In this document: positions 28,098-39,609 of the stretch, one piece after another
Numbering within the stretch: position 1 is the first letter of the stretch
Layout: each line of letters starts with the position of its first letter
Origin: Moraxellaceae bacterium REDSEA-S32_B1
GTDB taxonomy: Bacteria; Pseudomonadota; Gammaproteobacteria; Pseudomonadales; Moraxellaceae
Direction of reading: 5' to 3'
Assembly: GCA_001626925.1 (NCBI GenBank)
Contig: LUOR01000029.1
Span: 1 to 43,481 of the forward strand
DNA length: 43,481 nt
Notes under the pieces: generated by a model
Seen by the model: the letters and a program-made list of their open reading frames with translations, nothing else
Told to the model about the DNA's origin: nothing
Databases searched by the model: none
Program-made: the position numbers and the translations under genes

Positions 28098-28130
28098 AAA
28101 ATCAGCATCAATATATGGTGCTGATTTTTT
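28098..28130 (+). terminator. Terminator of the nitronate monooxygenase-like gene
   Basis: AAAATCAGCA (28098-28107) pairs with TGCTGATTTT (28119-28128), followed by further T. It ends the rightward gene and lies before the end of leftward azlD. Confidence 0.85.
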
Positions 28131-28170
28131 GATAAATATTTATTGCTAAGTTTGCTTGTTCAATTCATCC

Positions 28171-28512
28171 TTAGAAATGCACGTAGGTAAATAATACGCC
28201 ATAGATCAGCGCCGCCGTTAAGGTCGCCAAAATGATTTTTTTACTCAGCGCATAAATCACGATCAATGCCAAAAAGCCACAACTCATGGCAAAAATCCGA
28301 TCATGATGTTCAATCAACGGTGGTAATGTCGCAATCGTAAACATGGCACAGATCGCACTGACGCCAATACTTGACATCGCTACACCAATCCACGCACGTC
28401 CTTTATGTTTCTGTTGTTGCAGTTTTTTATGTACCAGCCAAATTGGCACAAAACGGCTAAAAAAGTTGGCTATGCCGACAAAAAAACCAATCAATATAAT
28501 CTCAATGCTCAT
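28171..28512 (-). CDS. azlD: AzlD-family branched-chain amino acid exporter small subunit
   Basis: A 113-residue protein with four hydrophobic segments, the size of AzlD/YgaH subunits that pair with AzlC/YgaZ to export branched-chain amino acids. IILIGFFVGIANFFSRFVPIW at the start matches the family. The ATG at 28512 lies inside the end of azlC, an 11-base overlap typical of this gene pair; a frame extension upstream is only the azlC overlap. Confidence 0.82.
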   Translation of the reverse strand: MSIEIILIGFFVGIANFFSRFVPIWLVHKKLQQQKHKGRAWIGVAMSSIGVSAICAMFTIATLPPLIEHHDRIFAMSCGFLALIVIYALSKKIILATLTAALIYGVLFTYVHF

Positions 28513-29281
28513 GGGATTGTGCACCTTGAGATGTATTTTTATCAATGCCAAAATATTTGATTAATGCGACGACCATTCCTGCAATAATTCCTGAGAAAAT
28601 TGCAAAAGATAAACCCAACCATAAATAACCAAGCGCACTGAATAGCAAAGCAGTGATGATAATGTATAGGTTTTTCTTATCAAACGCTGCCAATAAAAAA
28701 CTCAAAAACAGGGCAGGCAATAAAAAGTCAAAGCTGGCTTTTAAAAACTTCGGCATCAGATGCATCTGATCGGCAAACATCGCACCGATAAATGAACCAA
28801 ACGCCCAAGAGGCCCATGAGGTAAAACTCAATCCGAGCATCCACGCCTCAGACCAGTTTTGATTGCGTTGACTGAGTTCAATCAAACCTCGTGCAAACAC
28901 TTCGTCGGTCAATCCCCAAGCCCAAAATCCTGTTTTTTTCATGCTTAGTTTTGCTTGGACAGGTTGCGAGATTTGCTGATACATCGCAGGACCATACAGC
29001 ACATGGCGCAAATCTAAAATAATCACTGTGATCGCAGCCACCCAAATCGAACTACCCGATGCCAAAAGCGCGATGACAATAAACTGACTGGCACCTGCAT
29101 AAATGGTCGAGGACAAAAATAACGCTTCCCAGGCATTAAATCCAAATCCAACCGCAGCCACACCAAAGGCGAATGCCACAGGCAAATAGGTAAAGACAAT
29201 CACTAAAGCATCTCGTGCACCATCTAAAAAGGTACTTTGCCTGTGTGTACTTGGATTTGAAACGATATGCGAGTTGGACAT
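28502..29281 (-). CDS. azlC: AzlC-family branched-chain amino acid exporter large subunit
   Basis: A 259-residue membrane protein with about six or seven spans. The family signature appears as FTYLPVAFAFGVAAVGFGF, LFLSSTIYAGASQFIVIALL and LDLRHVLYGPAM. It exports branched-chain or related amino acids with AzlD. The ATG at 29281 follows AAAGGTTTTC. The genes overlap and are therefore one operon. The regulator usually found beside such pairs (an Lrp/AsnC protein) is not present. Confidence 0.9.
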   Translation of the reverse strand: MSNSHIVSNPSTHRQSTFLDGARDALVIVFTYLPVAFAFGVAAVGFGFNAWEALFLSSTIYAGASQFIVIALLASGSSIWVAAITVIILDLRHVLYGPAMYQQISQPVQAKLSMKKTGFWAWGLTDEVFARGLIELSQRNQNWSEAWMLGLSFTSWASWAFGSFIGAMFADQMHLMPKFLKASFDFLLPALFLSFLLAAFDKKNLYIIITALLFSALGYLWLGLSFAIFSGIIAGMVVALIKYFGIDKNTSQGAQSHEH

Positions 29282-29417
29282 GAAAACCTTTGGAAATACA
29301 GCGCAGAAATCACAAAATACTTATCGCCTTAGTATAATATGGGAATAGCGGTTGAGTATTTTAATATAATTTTTTAATATGCGAGCCTGTCAATTGATTA
29401 GACTATGGTGGCGTTGC

Positions 29418-29915
29418 ATGAAATTTCAATCATCCCTTTTACTGATAAGTGTGCTTTGCGTTGCTTGTGGCAATCCACAAAATACATCCAATCAAAACGA
29501 CACACCTACCAATTCAACTCTAGAAATTCAACCTGCAAAAAAGTTGACTAATGATGCCTCTGCGTTCGCCAATGAAGCATGGATTTTGATTAATCAATTG
29601 GATCAACTACTTTACGCTGAAAATGCGAAAAGCAATCCTGATCTTGATGACATGGTGCGAGAACCACTACGTGAACTTTCAACACGTTGGCGTATCGAAG
29701 TCAAAATGACAGACTCAGTGACCGAAGGGAAGTATGCGCTTTGCCGTAAATCATTGAATAGCTTAGATGCTTGGGCAAGAAGTATTCAAGAACAGAGTAG
29801 TGATCGTGGACAAAAACAGTTGGATTATGAGCGTGATAAACAATATTGCAAAGATGCGATTGAAAATCCAAAGTATGGCAATACACCACCGAAGATTAGC
29901 CAAGCACCGATTTAA
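29418..29915 (+). CDS. Hypothetical lipoprotein
   Basis: A 165-residue protein. The signal MKFQSSLLLISVLCVAC ends in a lipobox with the lipidated Cys near residue 17. An Asn/Thr/Pro linker follows, then a helical, charged region with NEAWILINQLDQLLYAENAK and two later Cys (CRKSLNSLD, YCKDAIENPK) that may form a disulfide. I recognise no domain. The ATG at 29418 has GGTGG eight bases upstream; earlier frame starts lack a signal peptide. It has a strong terminator and no operon partner. Confidence 0.75.
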   Translation: MKFQSSLLLISVLCVACGNPQNTSNQNDTPTNSTLEIQPAKKLTNDASAFANEAWILINQLDQLLYAENAKSNPDLDDMVREPLRELSTRWRIEVKMTDSVTEGKYALCRKSLNSLDAWARSIQEQSSDRGQKQLDYERDKQYCKDAIENPKYGNTPPKISQAPI

Positions 29916-29941
29916 GATGCGTTTTTATTTTCAAACGTAAC

Positions 29942-29981
29942 GCATCAAAAAAGCTGACCTAGAGTCAGCTTTTTTTGATGC
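29942..29981. terminator. Bidirectional terminator between two lipoprotein genes
   Basis: A long stem, GCATCAAAAAAGCTGAC (29942-29958) with GTCAGCTTTTTTTGATGC (29964-29981), around a five-base loop. It ends both converging lipoprotein genes. Confidence 0.93.
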
Positions 29982-29994
29982 AGAAATTTATGAA

Positions 29995-30480
29995 TTATTG
30001 CAAAGCAGGTTGAGCGGCTTTCATTGCTGCTGCGACAGCATCGTCTTCTGTTGCATCACCAGAGAGTTCGTATTCATCATTAACAACTTCATCGCTTACT
30101 GTGCTAGCACTATTTGCAGATGAGCTATTATTTGATGACGAGTTGCTCGAACGAGCACTGCTTGAAGATGCACTAGAAGAACTGGTTGCTTCACGACTTG
30201 GCGCAGGTGTTGGATCAACATATGCTTCCTCTTCGCTTGCAGTGATTTCTGCGGTACCTAAGTTGTCATCTATCTCTTCAAAATTGGTGTATTCAGCTTG
30301 TTCTCGATCATTATCCAATTCTTGAAAGTCTGATTCTTGCACTTCTTCAGTTTGCGTGGTTTGCGCTTGCTCAGCATCTTCAGGCTTTTCTTTTTTCATG
30401 CATGCAGTAAGCAGTAAAGCACTTATTGAACTGACCATGATCAATTTTAAAAAAGTAGATTTCATCATCGTTTTCTTCAT
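29995..30480 (-). CDS. Hypothetical acidic and serine-rich lipoprotein
   Basis: A 161-residue protein with a signal peptide and lipobox LLLTAC (lipidated Cys about 27). The mature protein has an acidic, Gln/Glu/Asp-rich region (EDAEQAQTTQTEEVQESDF), then a Ser/Asn homopolymeric tract ([20 protein letters not shown]) and an acidic end. It is low in complexity with no named domain. A second ATG four codons later is an equally possible start. Length may vary between strains because of the Ser run. Confidence 0.72.
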   Translation of the reverse strand: MKKTMMKSTFLKLIMVSSISALLLTACMKKEKPEDAEQAQTTQTEEVQESDFQELDNDREQAEYTNFEEIDDNLGTAEITASEEEAYVDPTPAPSREATSSSSASSSSARSSNSSSNNSSSANSASTVSDEVVNDEYELSGDATEDDAVAAAMKAAQPALQ

Positions 30481-30650
30481 TTCACAAAACAGAAAATTGC
30501 TAGGATTATATCAAAGCCAAGCGTTAAATTGTAAAAATTAATGACAAGAATTGTGACTTTATAGTACGCAGATGCATTAAGCACCATTTCAACAAAATTA
30601 TTGCGTAAAAGATGCGATTAGTTTTGCTTTATGAGGGAGGTTTACAGTAA

Positions 30651-32342
<1,692 letters not shown>

Positions 32343-32392
32343 GGCTTTACAAAAGCTGATTCAAGTTTAGGAAAAGAGTTTAAGGAAATTTC

Positions 32393-33250
32393 ATGACAGA
32401 GCTTAAAGCAAAACAAATCGTTGAGTTAGGTGACATTCAGATGGCGAATCATTTGCCATTTGTACTATTTGGTGGCATGAATGTACTTGAGTCGAAAGAC
32501 TTGGCGTTTGAAATCGCTGAAACTTATATCGACATTTGTAAACGTCTTGAAATTCCTTATGTTTTTAAAGCAAGCTTTGATAAAGCAAACCGTTCAAGCT
32601 TAAACTCTTTTCGTGGTCCAGGTGTGGAAAAAGGTGTTGAGTGGCTCGGTGAGATCAAAAAACACTTTAATGTGCCGATCATTACCGATGTACATGAGCC
32701 ATACCAAGCTGCGCCTGTTGCTGAAGTTGCGGATATTATTCAATTGCCTGCATTCTTAAGTCGTCAAACGGATCTCGTTGAAGCGATGGCGAAAACAGAT
32801 GCGATCATTAACATCAAAAAAGCGCAATTCCTCTCACCACGTGAGATGGGGCATATCCTGCACAAATGTTTAGAGGCGGGTAATGATAAGCTGATTCTGT
32901 GTGAGCGTGGTTCTGCATTTGGCTACAACAATCTTGTAGTGGATATGCTCGGCTTCGATATCATGAAAGCGATGGATGTGCCTGTGTTCTTTGATGTCAC
33001 TCATGCATTGCAAACGCCAGGTGGTCGTGAAGATTCGGCGGGTGGCCGTCGTGCGCAGATTACCACACTTGCTCGTGCAGGCATGGCAACTGGACTTGCA
33101 GGGCTGTTCTTAGAAGCGCATCCTGATCCGAATAAAGCAAAATGTGATGGACCGTGTGCATTACGCCTTTCTCAACTTGAGCCATTTTTGGCGCAATTGA
33201 AAGAATTGGATACATTGGTGAAAGGTTTTAAACAACTGGATACGCATTAA
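32393..33250 (+). CDS. kdsA: 3-deoxy-D-manno-octulosonate-8-phosphate synthase
   Basis: A 285-residue enzyme (284 in E. coli) that condenses PEP with arabinose 5-phosphate to make Kdo-8-phosphate for lipooligosaccharide. [19 protein letters not shown] in part (SFDKANRSS), TDVHEPYQA, and [11 protein letters not shown] are family motifs; [13 protein letters not shown] near the end is expected. An AAGGAA site precedes the ATG. It lies 50 bases after pyrG and 64 before eno. Confidence 0.96.
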   Translation: MTELKAKQIVELGDIQMANHLPFVLFGGMNVLESKDLAFEIAETYIDICKRLEIPYVFKASFDKANRSSLNSFRGPGVEKGVEWLGEIKKHFNVPIITDVHEPYQAAPVAEVADIIQLPAFLSRQTDLVEAMAKTDAIINIKKAQFLSPREMGHILHKCLEAGNDKLILCERGSAFGYNNLVVDMLGFDIMKAMDVPVFFDVTHALQTPGGREDSAGGRRAQITTLARAGMATGLAGLFLEAHPDPNKAKCDGPCALRLSQLEPFLAQLKELDTLVKGFKQLDTH

Positions 33251-33251
33251 G

Positions 33252-33271
33252 TAAGACTTTAATGAGTCTTA
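33252..33271. other. Hairpin between kdsA and eno
   Basis: TAAGACT (33252-33258) pairs with AGTCTTA (33265-33271). It is short, followed by GGTGTGTGTTTTT, and could weakly attenuate or protect the mRNA between the two genes. Confidence 0.4.
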
Positions 33272-33314
33272 GGTGTGTGTTTTTAAAAATTGAACAACGA
33301 TTGAGGAAAAATAA

Positions 33315-34604
<1,290 letters not shown>

Positions 34605-34627
34605 TTTTATAGTCAGGCACTTTGAAT

Positions 34628-34993
34628 ATGTTCGCTACGGCAACAGGTCGAATCATCATCGGACTTGCGATACTCATTGTCGCAAGTCTGCAATACGCTT
34701 ATTGGTTTGGTGAAAGTGGTTATTTCATGCATGAGAAACTCATCAATGACATGACCACGCAGATCGAAACCAATCAGGAATTGTCTGAACGAAATCGCAT
34801 TCTCGCAGCGGAAGTCTACGATCTGAAAAATGGTTATGAAGCGATTGAAGAACATGCGCGTTTAGATCTTGGTTTGGTGAAACCACATGAAACTTTCGTA
34901 CAAATGAGTATGATTAGTGGTGCATATCAACCGATCTATTTGAATGATCGTGAAGAAACTGCCTTAGAAAGGCAAACCAATGAATCAGAATAA
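34628..34993 (+). CDS. ftsB: Cell division protein FtsB
   Basis: A 121-residue bitopic protein with one N-terminal membrane helix (IIIGLAILIVASLQYAYWF) followed by a coiled coil (about 35-75, TTQIETNQELSERNRILAAEV) and a short periplasmic tail with EEHARLDLGLVKPHETF, the conserved FtsB end. FtsB bridges FtsQ and FtsL in the divisome. The start is either the ATG at 34628 or a TTG two codons earlier; AGG spacing does not decide. It lies after eno and overlaps ispD by 14 bases, the usual eno-ftsB-ispD order. Confidence 0.9.
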   Translation: MFATATGRIIIGLAILIVASLQYAYWFGESGYFMHEKLINDMTTQIETNQELSERNRILAAEVYDLKNGYEAIEEHARLDLGLVKPHETFVQMSMISGAYQPIYLNDREETALERQTNESE

Positions 34994-35735
34994 TTCCGAG
35001 CCTGTGCAACAGCTCAATTCACAAAATAACAATCATCAAAAGCCAAAATTGTTGGGTGTCATTCCTGCTGCAGGTTCAGGTCAACGCTTTTCCAAAACCG
35101 AGTTAAAACAATATTTAAAGATCGCAGGGCAGACTGTGCTTCAGCATAGCGTCAATGCTTTGTATCAGCTTCCACTTGAAAATTGTGTGATTGCCATCAG
35201 TGCAAATGATACCTATGCGAGTCAGATTCAATATGCGCATCCTGTACAGTTTTGTATTGGTGGCAAAGAGCGTATGGATTCGGTATTTGCTGCATTACAG
35301 CATTTGCACGGTTATGCGGACAAAAATGACTATGTTTTAGTTCATGATGCTGCACGTCCATGTTTGCATCAAAATCAGATTGAAGCGATTGCTAATTTTT
35401 GTGAAACAGGTCAAGACGCAGCGATTATTGCTGTGCCTGTTCGAGACACTTTAAAAAAGTCAAAAGAAAACCAAGAGATTGAAACGACTATAGATCGTAG
35501 CGCATTGTGGCAAGCGCAAACACCACAGATCGTTAAATATGGTGTGCTCTATCAAGCTTTACAACATGCGATTCAAAATCATTTATTGGTGACTGACGAA
35601 GCAAGCGCATTAGAACACTTAGATATCCCAGTTAAACTATTAGAAGGGCGTAGCGACAATATTAAAATTACTTATCCCGATGATTTAGACATCGCTACAC
35701 TCATTTTGCAACGGTTTTCAACGCATACAAATTAA
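34980..35735 (+). CDS. ispD: 2-C-methyl-D-erythritol 4-phosphate cytidylyltransferase
   Basis: A 251-residue MEP-pathway enzyme making CDP-methylerythritol. A Gln/Asn-rich leader (about 1-22) precedes the nucleotide-binding loop GVIPAAGSGQRFSKTELKQYL in part (PAAGSGQRF). VHDAARPCL, RDTLKKS, WQAQTPQI and DEASALEH are the family motifs. The start is the ATG within the end of ftsB. ispF, often next, is not here. Confidence 0.93.
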   Translation: MNQNNSEPVQQLNSQNNNHQKPKLLGVIPAAGSGQRFSKTELKQYLKIAGQTVLQHSVNALYQLPLENCVIAISANDTYASQIQYAHPVQFCIGGKERMDSVFAALQHLHGYADKNDYVLVHDAARPCLHQNQIEAIANFCETGQDAAIIAVPVRDTLKKSKENQEIETTIDRSALWQAQTPQIVKYGVLYQALQHAIQNHLLVTDEASALEHLDIPVKLLEGRSDNIKITYPDDLDIATLILQRFSTHTN

Positions 35736-35741
35736 CTCAAT

Positions 35742-35876
35742 TTTGTAATGACGATGAGGTGGCTGATTCACATTGCATCCATCTTTAGTCTTATTTTGTT
35801 ATTTTTTTGATTCCATAATGATTTTTTTTTTGCTAGACTCTCAAAGTCATGTATTCCACATTACTTTGTAATGACG
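35742..35876. repeat. 12-base direct repeat in an intergenic region
   Basis: TTTGTAATGACG occurs at 35742-35753 and again at 35865-35876, 123 bases apart, in the AT-rich gap between ispD and the RelB-like gene. A TTGATT/TGCTAGACT pair between them is a possible promoter. Confidence 0.45.
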
Positions 35877-35991
35877 CAAATAAAACATAAGTCAACTTAG
35901 CTATTTTTTGTCATCACAAAAGAATGATGATTTTAGAGGAAAACTAAGGTGTAGGGATACAAATAACTGGAGATTATTAGGGATTCTTGTC

Positions 35992-36279
35992 ATGGCAAAG
36001 ACTGAGGTTTATCAAATTCGCTTAGATAGTGACGAAAAAAAACTGGCATTTGCAGTATTCCGTCAACTGGGGCTAACACCTGCGCAAGCGATTCGAATGT
36101 TTTTTCGTCAAGTTGTACTTACGCAATCTATTCCATTTCAGATTGAGAGCAAGAGTATTCAGCCATCTTTATTGCATACGTCTGCACGTGATGAATCAGC
36201 AAAGACCTCTGAAAGCGACGAAAATCATCTTGATATCTTTACAGAACTTGACCAAATTTTAAATTCTGACAAAAAATAA
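35992..36279 (+). CDS. RelB/DinJ-family antitoxin-like protein (no toxin partner)
   Basis: A 95-residue protein with a ribbon-helix-helix start: EVYQIRLDSDEKKLAFAVFRQLG, then LTPAQAIRMFFRQVVLTQSIPF, which strongly resembles DinJ/RelB antitoxins. The C-terminal third is acidic and Ser-rich. RelB/DinJ proteins bind DNA as dimers and neutralise RelE/YafQ toxins, but the next gene, 147 bases on, encodes a GNAT protein, not a RelE-type toxin, so this is an orphan or a regulator. I chose the ATG at 35992; an upstream extension of 28 codons has no family resemblance. AGGG lies about nine bases upstream. Confidence 0.8.
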   Translation: MAKTEVYQIRLDSDEKKLAFAVFRQLGLTPAQAIRMFFRQVVLTQSIPFQIESKSIQPSLLHTSARDESAKTSESDENHLDIFTELDQILNSDKK

Positions 36280-36426
36280 TATTGCTAAAATCTTGTTGCA
36301 TTTTGATCACTAAATTACATATTTTGTGGTGCTTTTTTTGTATATGCTAACTGACAATACAAGGAAATTTAGTCGTTTTAACGAGCGGTTTGATTTAATC
36401 GTTTTTTAAATTTTGGAATAAAAATT

Positions 36427-36867
36427 ATGATTGTACGTCGTGCCACAGAAGCAGATTTAACTTTATTAACTGTATTATTTGATGAATATCGCCAGTTCTA
36501 TGGCACGAGCTCAAATTTGAGCGAAACCCAAGATTTCTTAACTAAACGTATCCAAAACCAGCAGACCATTATCTTTGTCAGTCAAAAAGATGATGTGATT
36601 ACAGGATTTATTGTCTTATATCTTGGCTTTTCTACGGCAGACTGTCGTGAATATTATATTTTGGATGATACTTATGTCACGCCAAAATATCGCCGTCAAG
36701 GTGCGGCACACCAGCTGATCGATACTGCGATTTTGTTTGCACGCCAACAACAAGTAAAGCGTATTAGCTTACAGACGGAAGTGGATCATGTTGAAGCTCG
36801 TCGTTTGTATGAAAAGCTTGGTTTTGTCAAAGATCACGAGTTCGAGTCGTATCACTGCTTTATCTAA
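36427..36867 (+). CDS. GNAT family N-acetyltransferase
   Basis: A 146-residue GNAT-fold protein. MIVRRATEADLTLLTVLFDEY is the usual N-terminus, the central strand is YYILDDTYVTPKYR, the acetyl-CoA pyrophosphate loop is RRQGAAHQLI, and VDHVEARRLYEKLGF is the late motif. The substrate is unknown. The ribosome site is poor; ATG 36427 is the only sensible start. It could in principle be a GNAT toxin partner of the preceding RHH protein, but the 147-base gap and ordinary GNAT sequence argue against it. Confidence 0.85.
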   Translation: MIVRRATEADLTLLTVLFDEYRQFYGTSSNLSETQDFLTKRIQNQQTIIFVSQKDDVITGFIVLYLGFSTADCREYYILDDTYVTPKYRRQGAAHQLIDTAILFARQQQVKRISLQTEVDHVEARRLYEKLGFVKDHEFESYHCFI

Positions 36868-36917
36868 TAAGCTGTTTTACCTCAAATATTTATTTATAAA
36901 ATTAAATAGAAAAGCAA

Positions 36918-37637
36918 TTAATCTGTAATGTTTTGAACCGTTGCAGATTGATATTCTGCCTCATTCAAATAACACCATTCGCCTGATTGTATAGGCAATT
37001 GTTCCAATTTTAATTCGGCAATTTGATCACGATGCAATGCGTCTACATGATTGCCAACCGCTGCGATCATCCGTTTCACTTGATGATAAACACCTTGAGA
37101 AATGGCAAAACGATAAAGTCTTTGATCAATTTCTTCAAAATTTAAAGCCTGAAAATGGCCTAGTTCATTGCGTAGCTCTACACCATTTTGCAATTGTGCA
37201 ATCGCATCTGTACTCAGTGGCTCTGCAGTATGGATTTGATAATATTTTAAAACGTGTTTCTTTGGATGAGTGAGTTTGTGTAAATATTGACCATCGTCGG
37301 TCAGTAGAAGCAAACCAGTTGTGTCTTGATCCAGCCGTCCAATGCTTTGAACATTACGCTCAATCAGATGGTCGGGGAGTAGTTCAAATACACTGTGGTG
37401 ATGTTGTGTTCGGTGTGAACATTCAAAGCCTTGCGGTTTATTCAGTGCAATATAGACTTTTTCTCGATAGCTAAATTCTTCACCATATACTGAAAATTGA
37501 AAATTTTGTGTGTTGCAACGAAATTTGTGATCACGAACGACATCATTGTTTATGCTGACGTGTCCACGATGAATCAAAATTTGACATTGTTTACGTGTAC
37601 CAAAGCCTTGAGATTGCAGTAGTTTATCGAGTTGCAC
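36918..37637 (-). CDS. rsuA: RsuA-family pseudouridine synthase
   Basis: A 239-residue protein. An N-terminal S4 RNA-binding domain (LDKLLQSQGFGTRKQC to about 60) precedes the catalytic domain with ALNKPQGFECS, IGRLDQDTTGLLLLTDDG (catalytic Asp in RLD) and QGVYHQVKRMIAAVGNHV. RsuA modifies U516 of 16S rRNA; length fits (231 in E. coli) better than RluB/RluF. I chose the GTG at 37637, which gives MQLDKLLQSQG; a TTG five codons upstream is also open and neither has a clear ribosome site. RluE or RluB cannot be fully excluded. Confidence 0.82.
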   Translation of the reverse strand: MQLDKLLQSQGFGTRKQCQILIHRGHVSINNDVVRDHKFRCNTQNFQFSVYGEEFSYREKVYIALNKPQGFECSHRTQHHHSVFELLPDHLIERNVQSIGRLDQDTTGLLLLTDDGQYLHKLTHPKKHVLKYYQIHTAEPLSTDAIAQLQNGVELRNELGHFQALNFEEIDQRLYRFAISQGVYHQVKRMIAAVGNHVDALHRDQIAELKLEQLPIQSGEWCYLNEAEYQSATVQNITD

Positions 37638-37722
37638 TGGTAAAATAATCAATAAAAATAAAGTTTAAGTATAAAAGAATTGAGCTGTCATTAGTAGTTT
37701 AACAATTTTACTTTGCATGAAA

Positions 37723-37752
37723 AAACCACCAATTCAAGTGAATTGATGGTTT
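37723..37752 (-). terminator. Terminator of the thiolase gene
   Basis: AAACCA-C-CAATTC (37723-37735) pairs with GAATTG-A-TGGTTT (37740-37752) with one mismatch and an AAGT loop. On the minus strand a T-run follows. Confidence 0.85.
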
Positions 37753-37768
37753 CTGTTAAATCGCTAAA

Positions 37769-39301
37769 TTAGCAATTTAAATCATGTGATTTGCAGAAAT
37801 TACTTCTCAACGATCGCAACGACGCCTTGACCGCCTGCCGCACAGGTTTCGCAGCAGAAGCCAAGATACGACCACCAGTTGCTGCAAATGGGTGACCTGC
37901 TGCAAGTGATGAGCCTTTGACATTCAATTTGCTACGATCAATTGAACCTAGTGGTTTGTCTAGACCAAGACGTTCTTTACAGAAAGTTGGATCTTCCCAA
38001 GCTTTGAGTGTAGACAACACTTGTGATGCAAATGCTTCATGGATTTCATAGAAATCAAAATCTTGCAAAGTCAAACCAGCACGTTCAAGCATACGTGGCA
38101 TTGCATAAGCAGGAGCCATCAACAAGCCTTCTTTTTTGCCAACGAAGTCAACTGCAGCAGTTTCAGAGAATGTAAGGTAAGCAAGGACTTCATGACCGTT
38201 TGCTTTCGCCCATTCTTCAGAAGCAAGTAGCACACAAGATGCACCATCTGTAAGTGGCGTCGAGTTACCCGCTGTCATGGTTGCATTTTCACCCTTACCG
38301 AAAGCTGGTTTTAATTTTGCCAATTTTTCAGCAGTAGAATCTGGACGTAGGTTGTTGTCACGCTCAAGACCCATGAAAGGTGTCATTAAGTCATTGAAGA
38401 AACCTTCTTCGTAGGCTTTTGCCATTTTTTGGTGAGAAGATGCAGCAAGTTCGTCTTGATCTTCACGTGCAATATTCCACTCAAGTGCAGTAATTGCTTG
38501 GTGATCACCCATTGACATACCAGTACGTGGCTCGCCATTTTTTGGTGCATCCATCAAATCTTTAACATTGATTTTTGACAATGCTTTTAGACGATCTTTA
38601 CCAGTTTTTGCGATATTGAGCTCAAGTAATACTTTACGTACACCATCACCAAGAGCGATCGGAGCATCAGAAGTTGTGTCCACACCGCCTGCGATACCGA
38701 CTTCGATTTGACCAAGCGCAATTTTGTTTGCAACTAAGAAAGCAGCTTGCAAGCCAGTGGCACATGCTTGTTGAATGTCATACGCTGGAGTTTCAGGGGC
38801 AAGTTCAGTGTTTAGAACACTTTCACGAGTCATGTTGAAATCACGACTATGCTTTAATACTGCGCCAGAAACAACTTCACCAAGACGTTGACCTTGTAGG
38901 TTGTAGCGAGTGATCAAGCCATTTAATGCAGCAGTAAACATGTCGATGTTTGAAGCAGTAAAATAAGCACCATTTGAACGTGCAAATGGAATACGGTTAC
39001 CGCCAATAATGGCAACACGGCGAACTGTATTTTGGCTCATAGATTGTTCCTTTTTTACAGGGGTTGAGGTAGTGGATTTTCGAGTACGTGTACTCGGTGA
39101 TTTTGTCGCTGTTTGTCTCGCAGTTTTAGCTGGAGTTGCCTTCGTTGTCGCTTTAGTTGCAGTCGATGTGCTTGTACGGCGACGAGTTATACTTTTTGTC
39201 GCTGTGGTTTTAGCTGTAGCTTTCGACTGAGTTGATGTTTCTGACAGTGAAGACGAATCGGTTGATGTCACTTTCGATGGATCTTGAGGTGTTTTGCTCA
39301 T
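37769..39301 (-). CDS. Acetyl-CoA C-acetyltransferase (thiolase) with frameshifted C-terminus
   Basis: A 510-residue frame. Residues 1-87 are a Thr/Ser/Lys/Arg/Ala-rich leader; the thiolase begins at Met88 (MSQNTVRRVAIIGG). The nucleophile is Cys180 in QQACATGLQAA and the catalytic His is in GHPFAATGGR (about 470). After ILASAAK (about 485) the frame departs from the family and ends at 37769. In the neighbouring frame the expected end is intact: TCAAGGQGVVAIVEK and a stop at 37800-37802. About 15 residues plus one base appear to be missing near 37847, so the second active-site Cys is out of frame. The family makes or cleaves acetoacetyl-CoA or 3-ketoacyl-CoA. Either a pseudogene or a sequencing/assembly error. 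Divergent from the fabG-maoC pair. Confidence 0.85.
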   Translation of the reverse strand: MSKTPQDPSKVTSTDSSSLSETSTQSKATAKTTATKSITRRRTSTSTATKATTKATPAKTARQTATKSPSTRTRKSTTSTPVKKEQSMSQNTVRRVAIIGGNRIPFARSNGAYFTASNIDMFTAALNGLITRYNLQGQRLGEVVSGAVLKHSRDFNMTRESVLNTELAPETPAYDIQQACATGLQAAFLVANKIALGQIEVGIAGGVDTTSDAPIALGDGVRKVLLELNIAKTGKDRLKALSKINVKDLMDAPKNGEPRTGMSMGDHQAITALEWNIAREDQDELAASSHQKMAKAYEEGFFNDLMTPFMGLERDNNLRPDSTAEKLAKLKPAFGKGENATMTAGNSTPLTDGASCVLLASEEWAKANGHEVLAYLTFSETAAVDFVGKKEGLLMAPAYAMPRMLERAGLTLQDFDFYEIHEAFASQVLSTLKAWEDPTFCKERLGLDKPLGSIDRSKLNVKGSSLAAGHPFAATGGRILASAAKPVRQAVKASLRSLRSNFCKSHDLNC

Positions 39302-39609
39302 CGTGGTTTCCCAAGTGTTTTATTCATTTTCAGTAATGATATTATCACAAACAAGACTTGATCAAATTGACTGTATAGACAGGATAAATCCAATCGAGAG
39401 GTCAAGACAAGTCTATCTAAACTCAGTATGATAATGGTATGTAAAATCATTTTTATCAATAGTGATTAAAATTTGGTGACAATATCGATGGATCATTGGT
39501 TTTTTTACCGCTGAAACTTTGATATACATCGAAGCATTCTTATTGTTTGTAATTCATTCAGTCCAAGTTAACCCTTGGTCCGAATTAACCTTAGTTTAAG
39601 AGAACAATC
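39302..39609. promoter_or_regulatory. Divergent thiolase/fabG control region
   Basis: A 308-base gap with no gene. Near fabG there is an inverted repeat CCAAG/CTTGG (39563-39567 and 39574-39578) and two TTAACC half-sites (39568 and about 39586) that could be operator sequence. No consensus promoter can be named with confidence. Confidence 0.35.

Noticed and set aside
33252..33271. Full terminator between kdsA and eno
   Set aside because: The stem is only seven A/T-rich base pairs and the T-run is displaced; at most weak attenuation.
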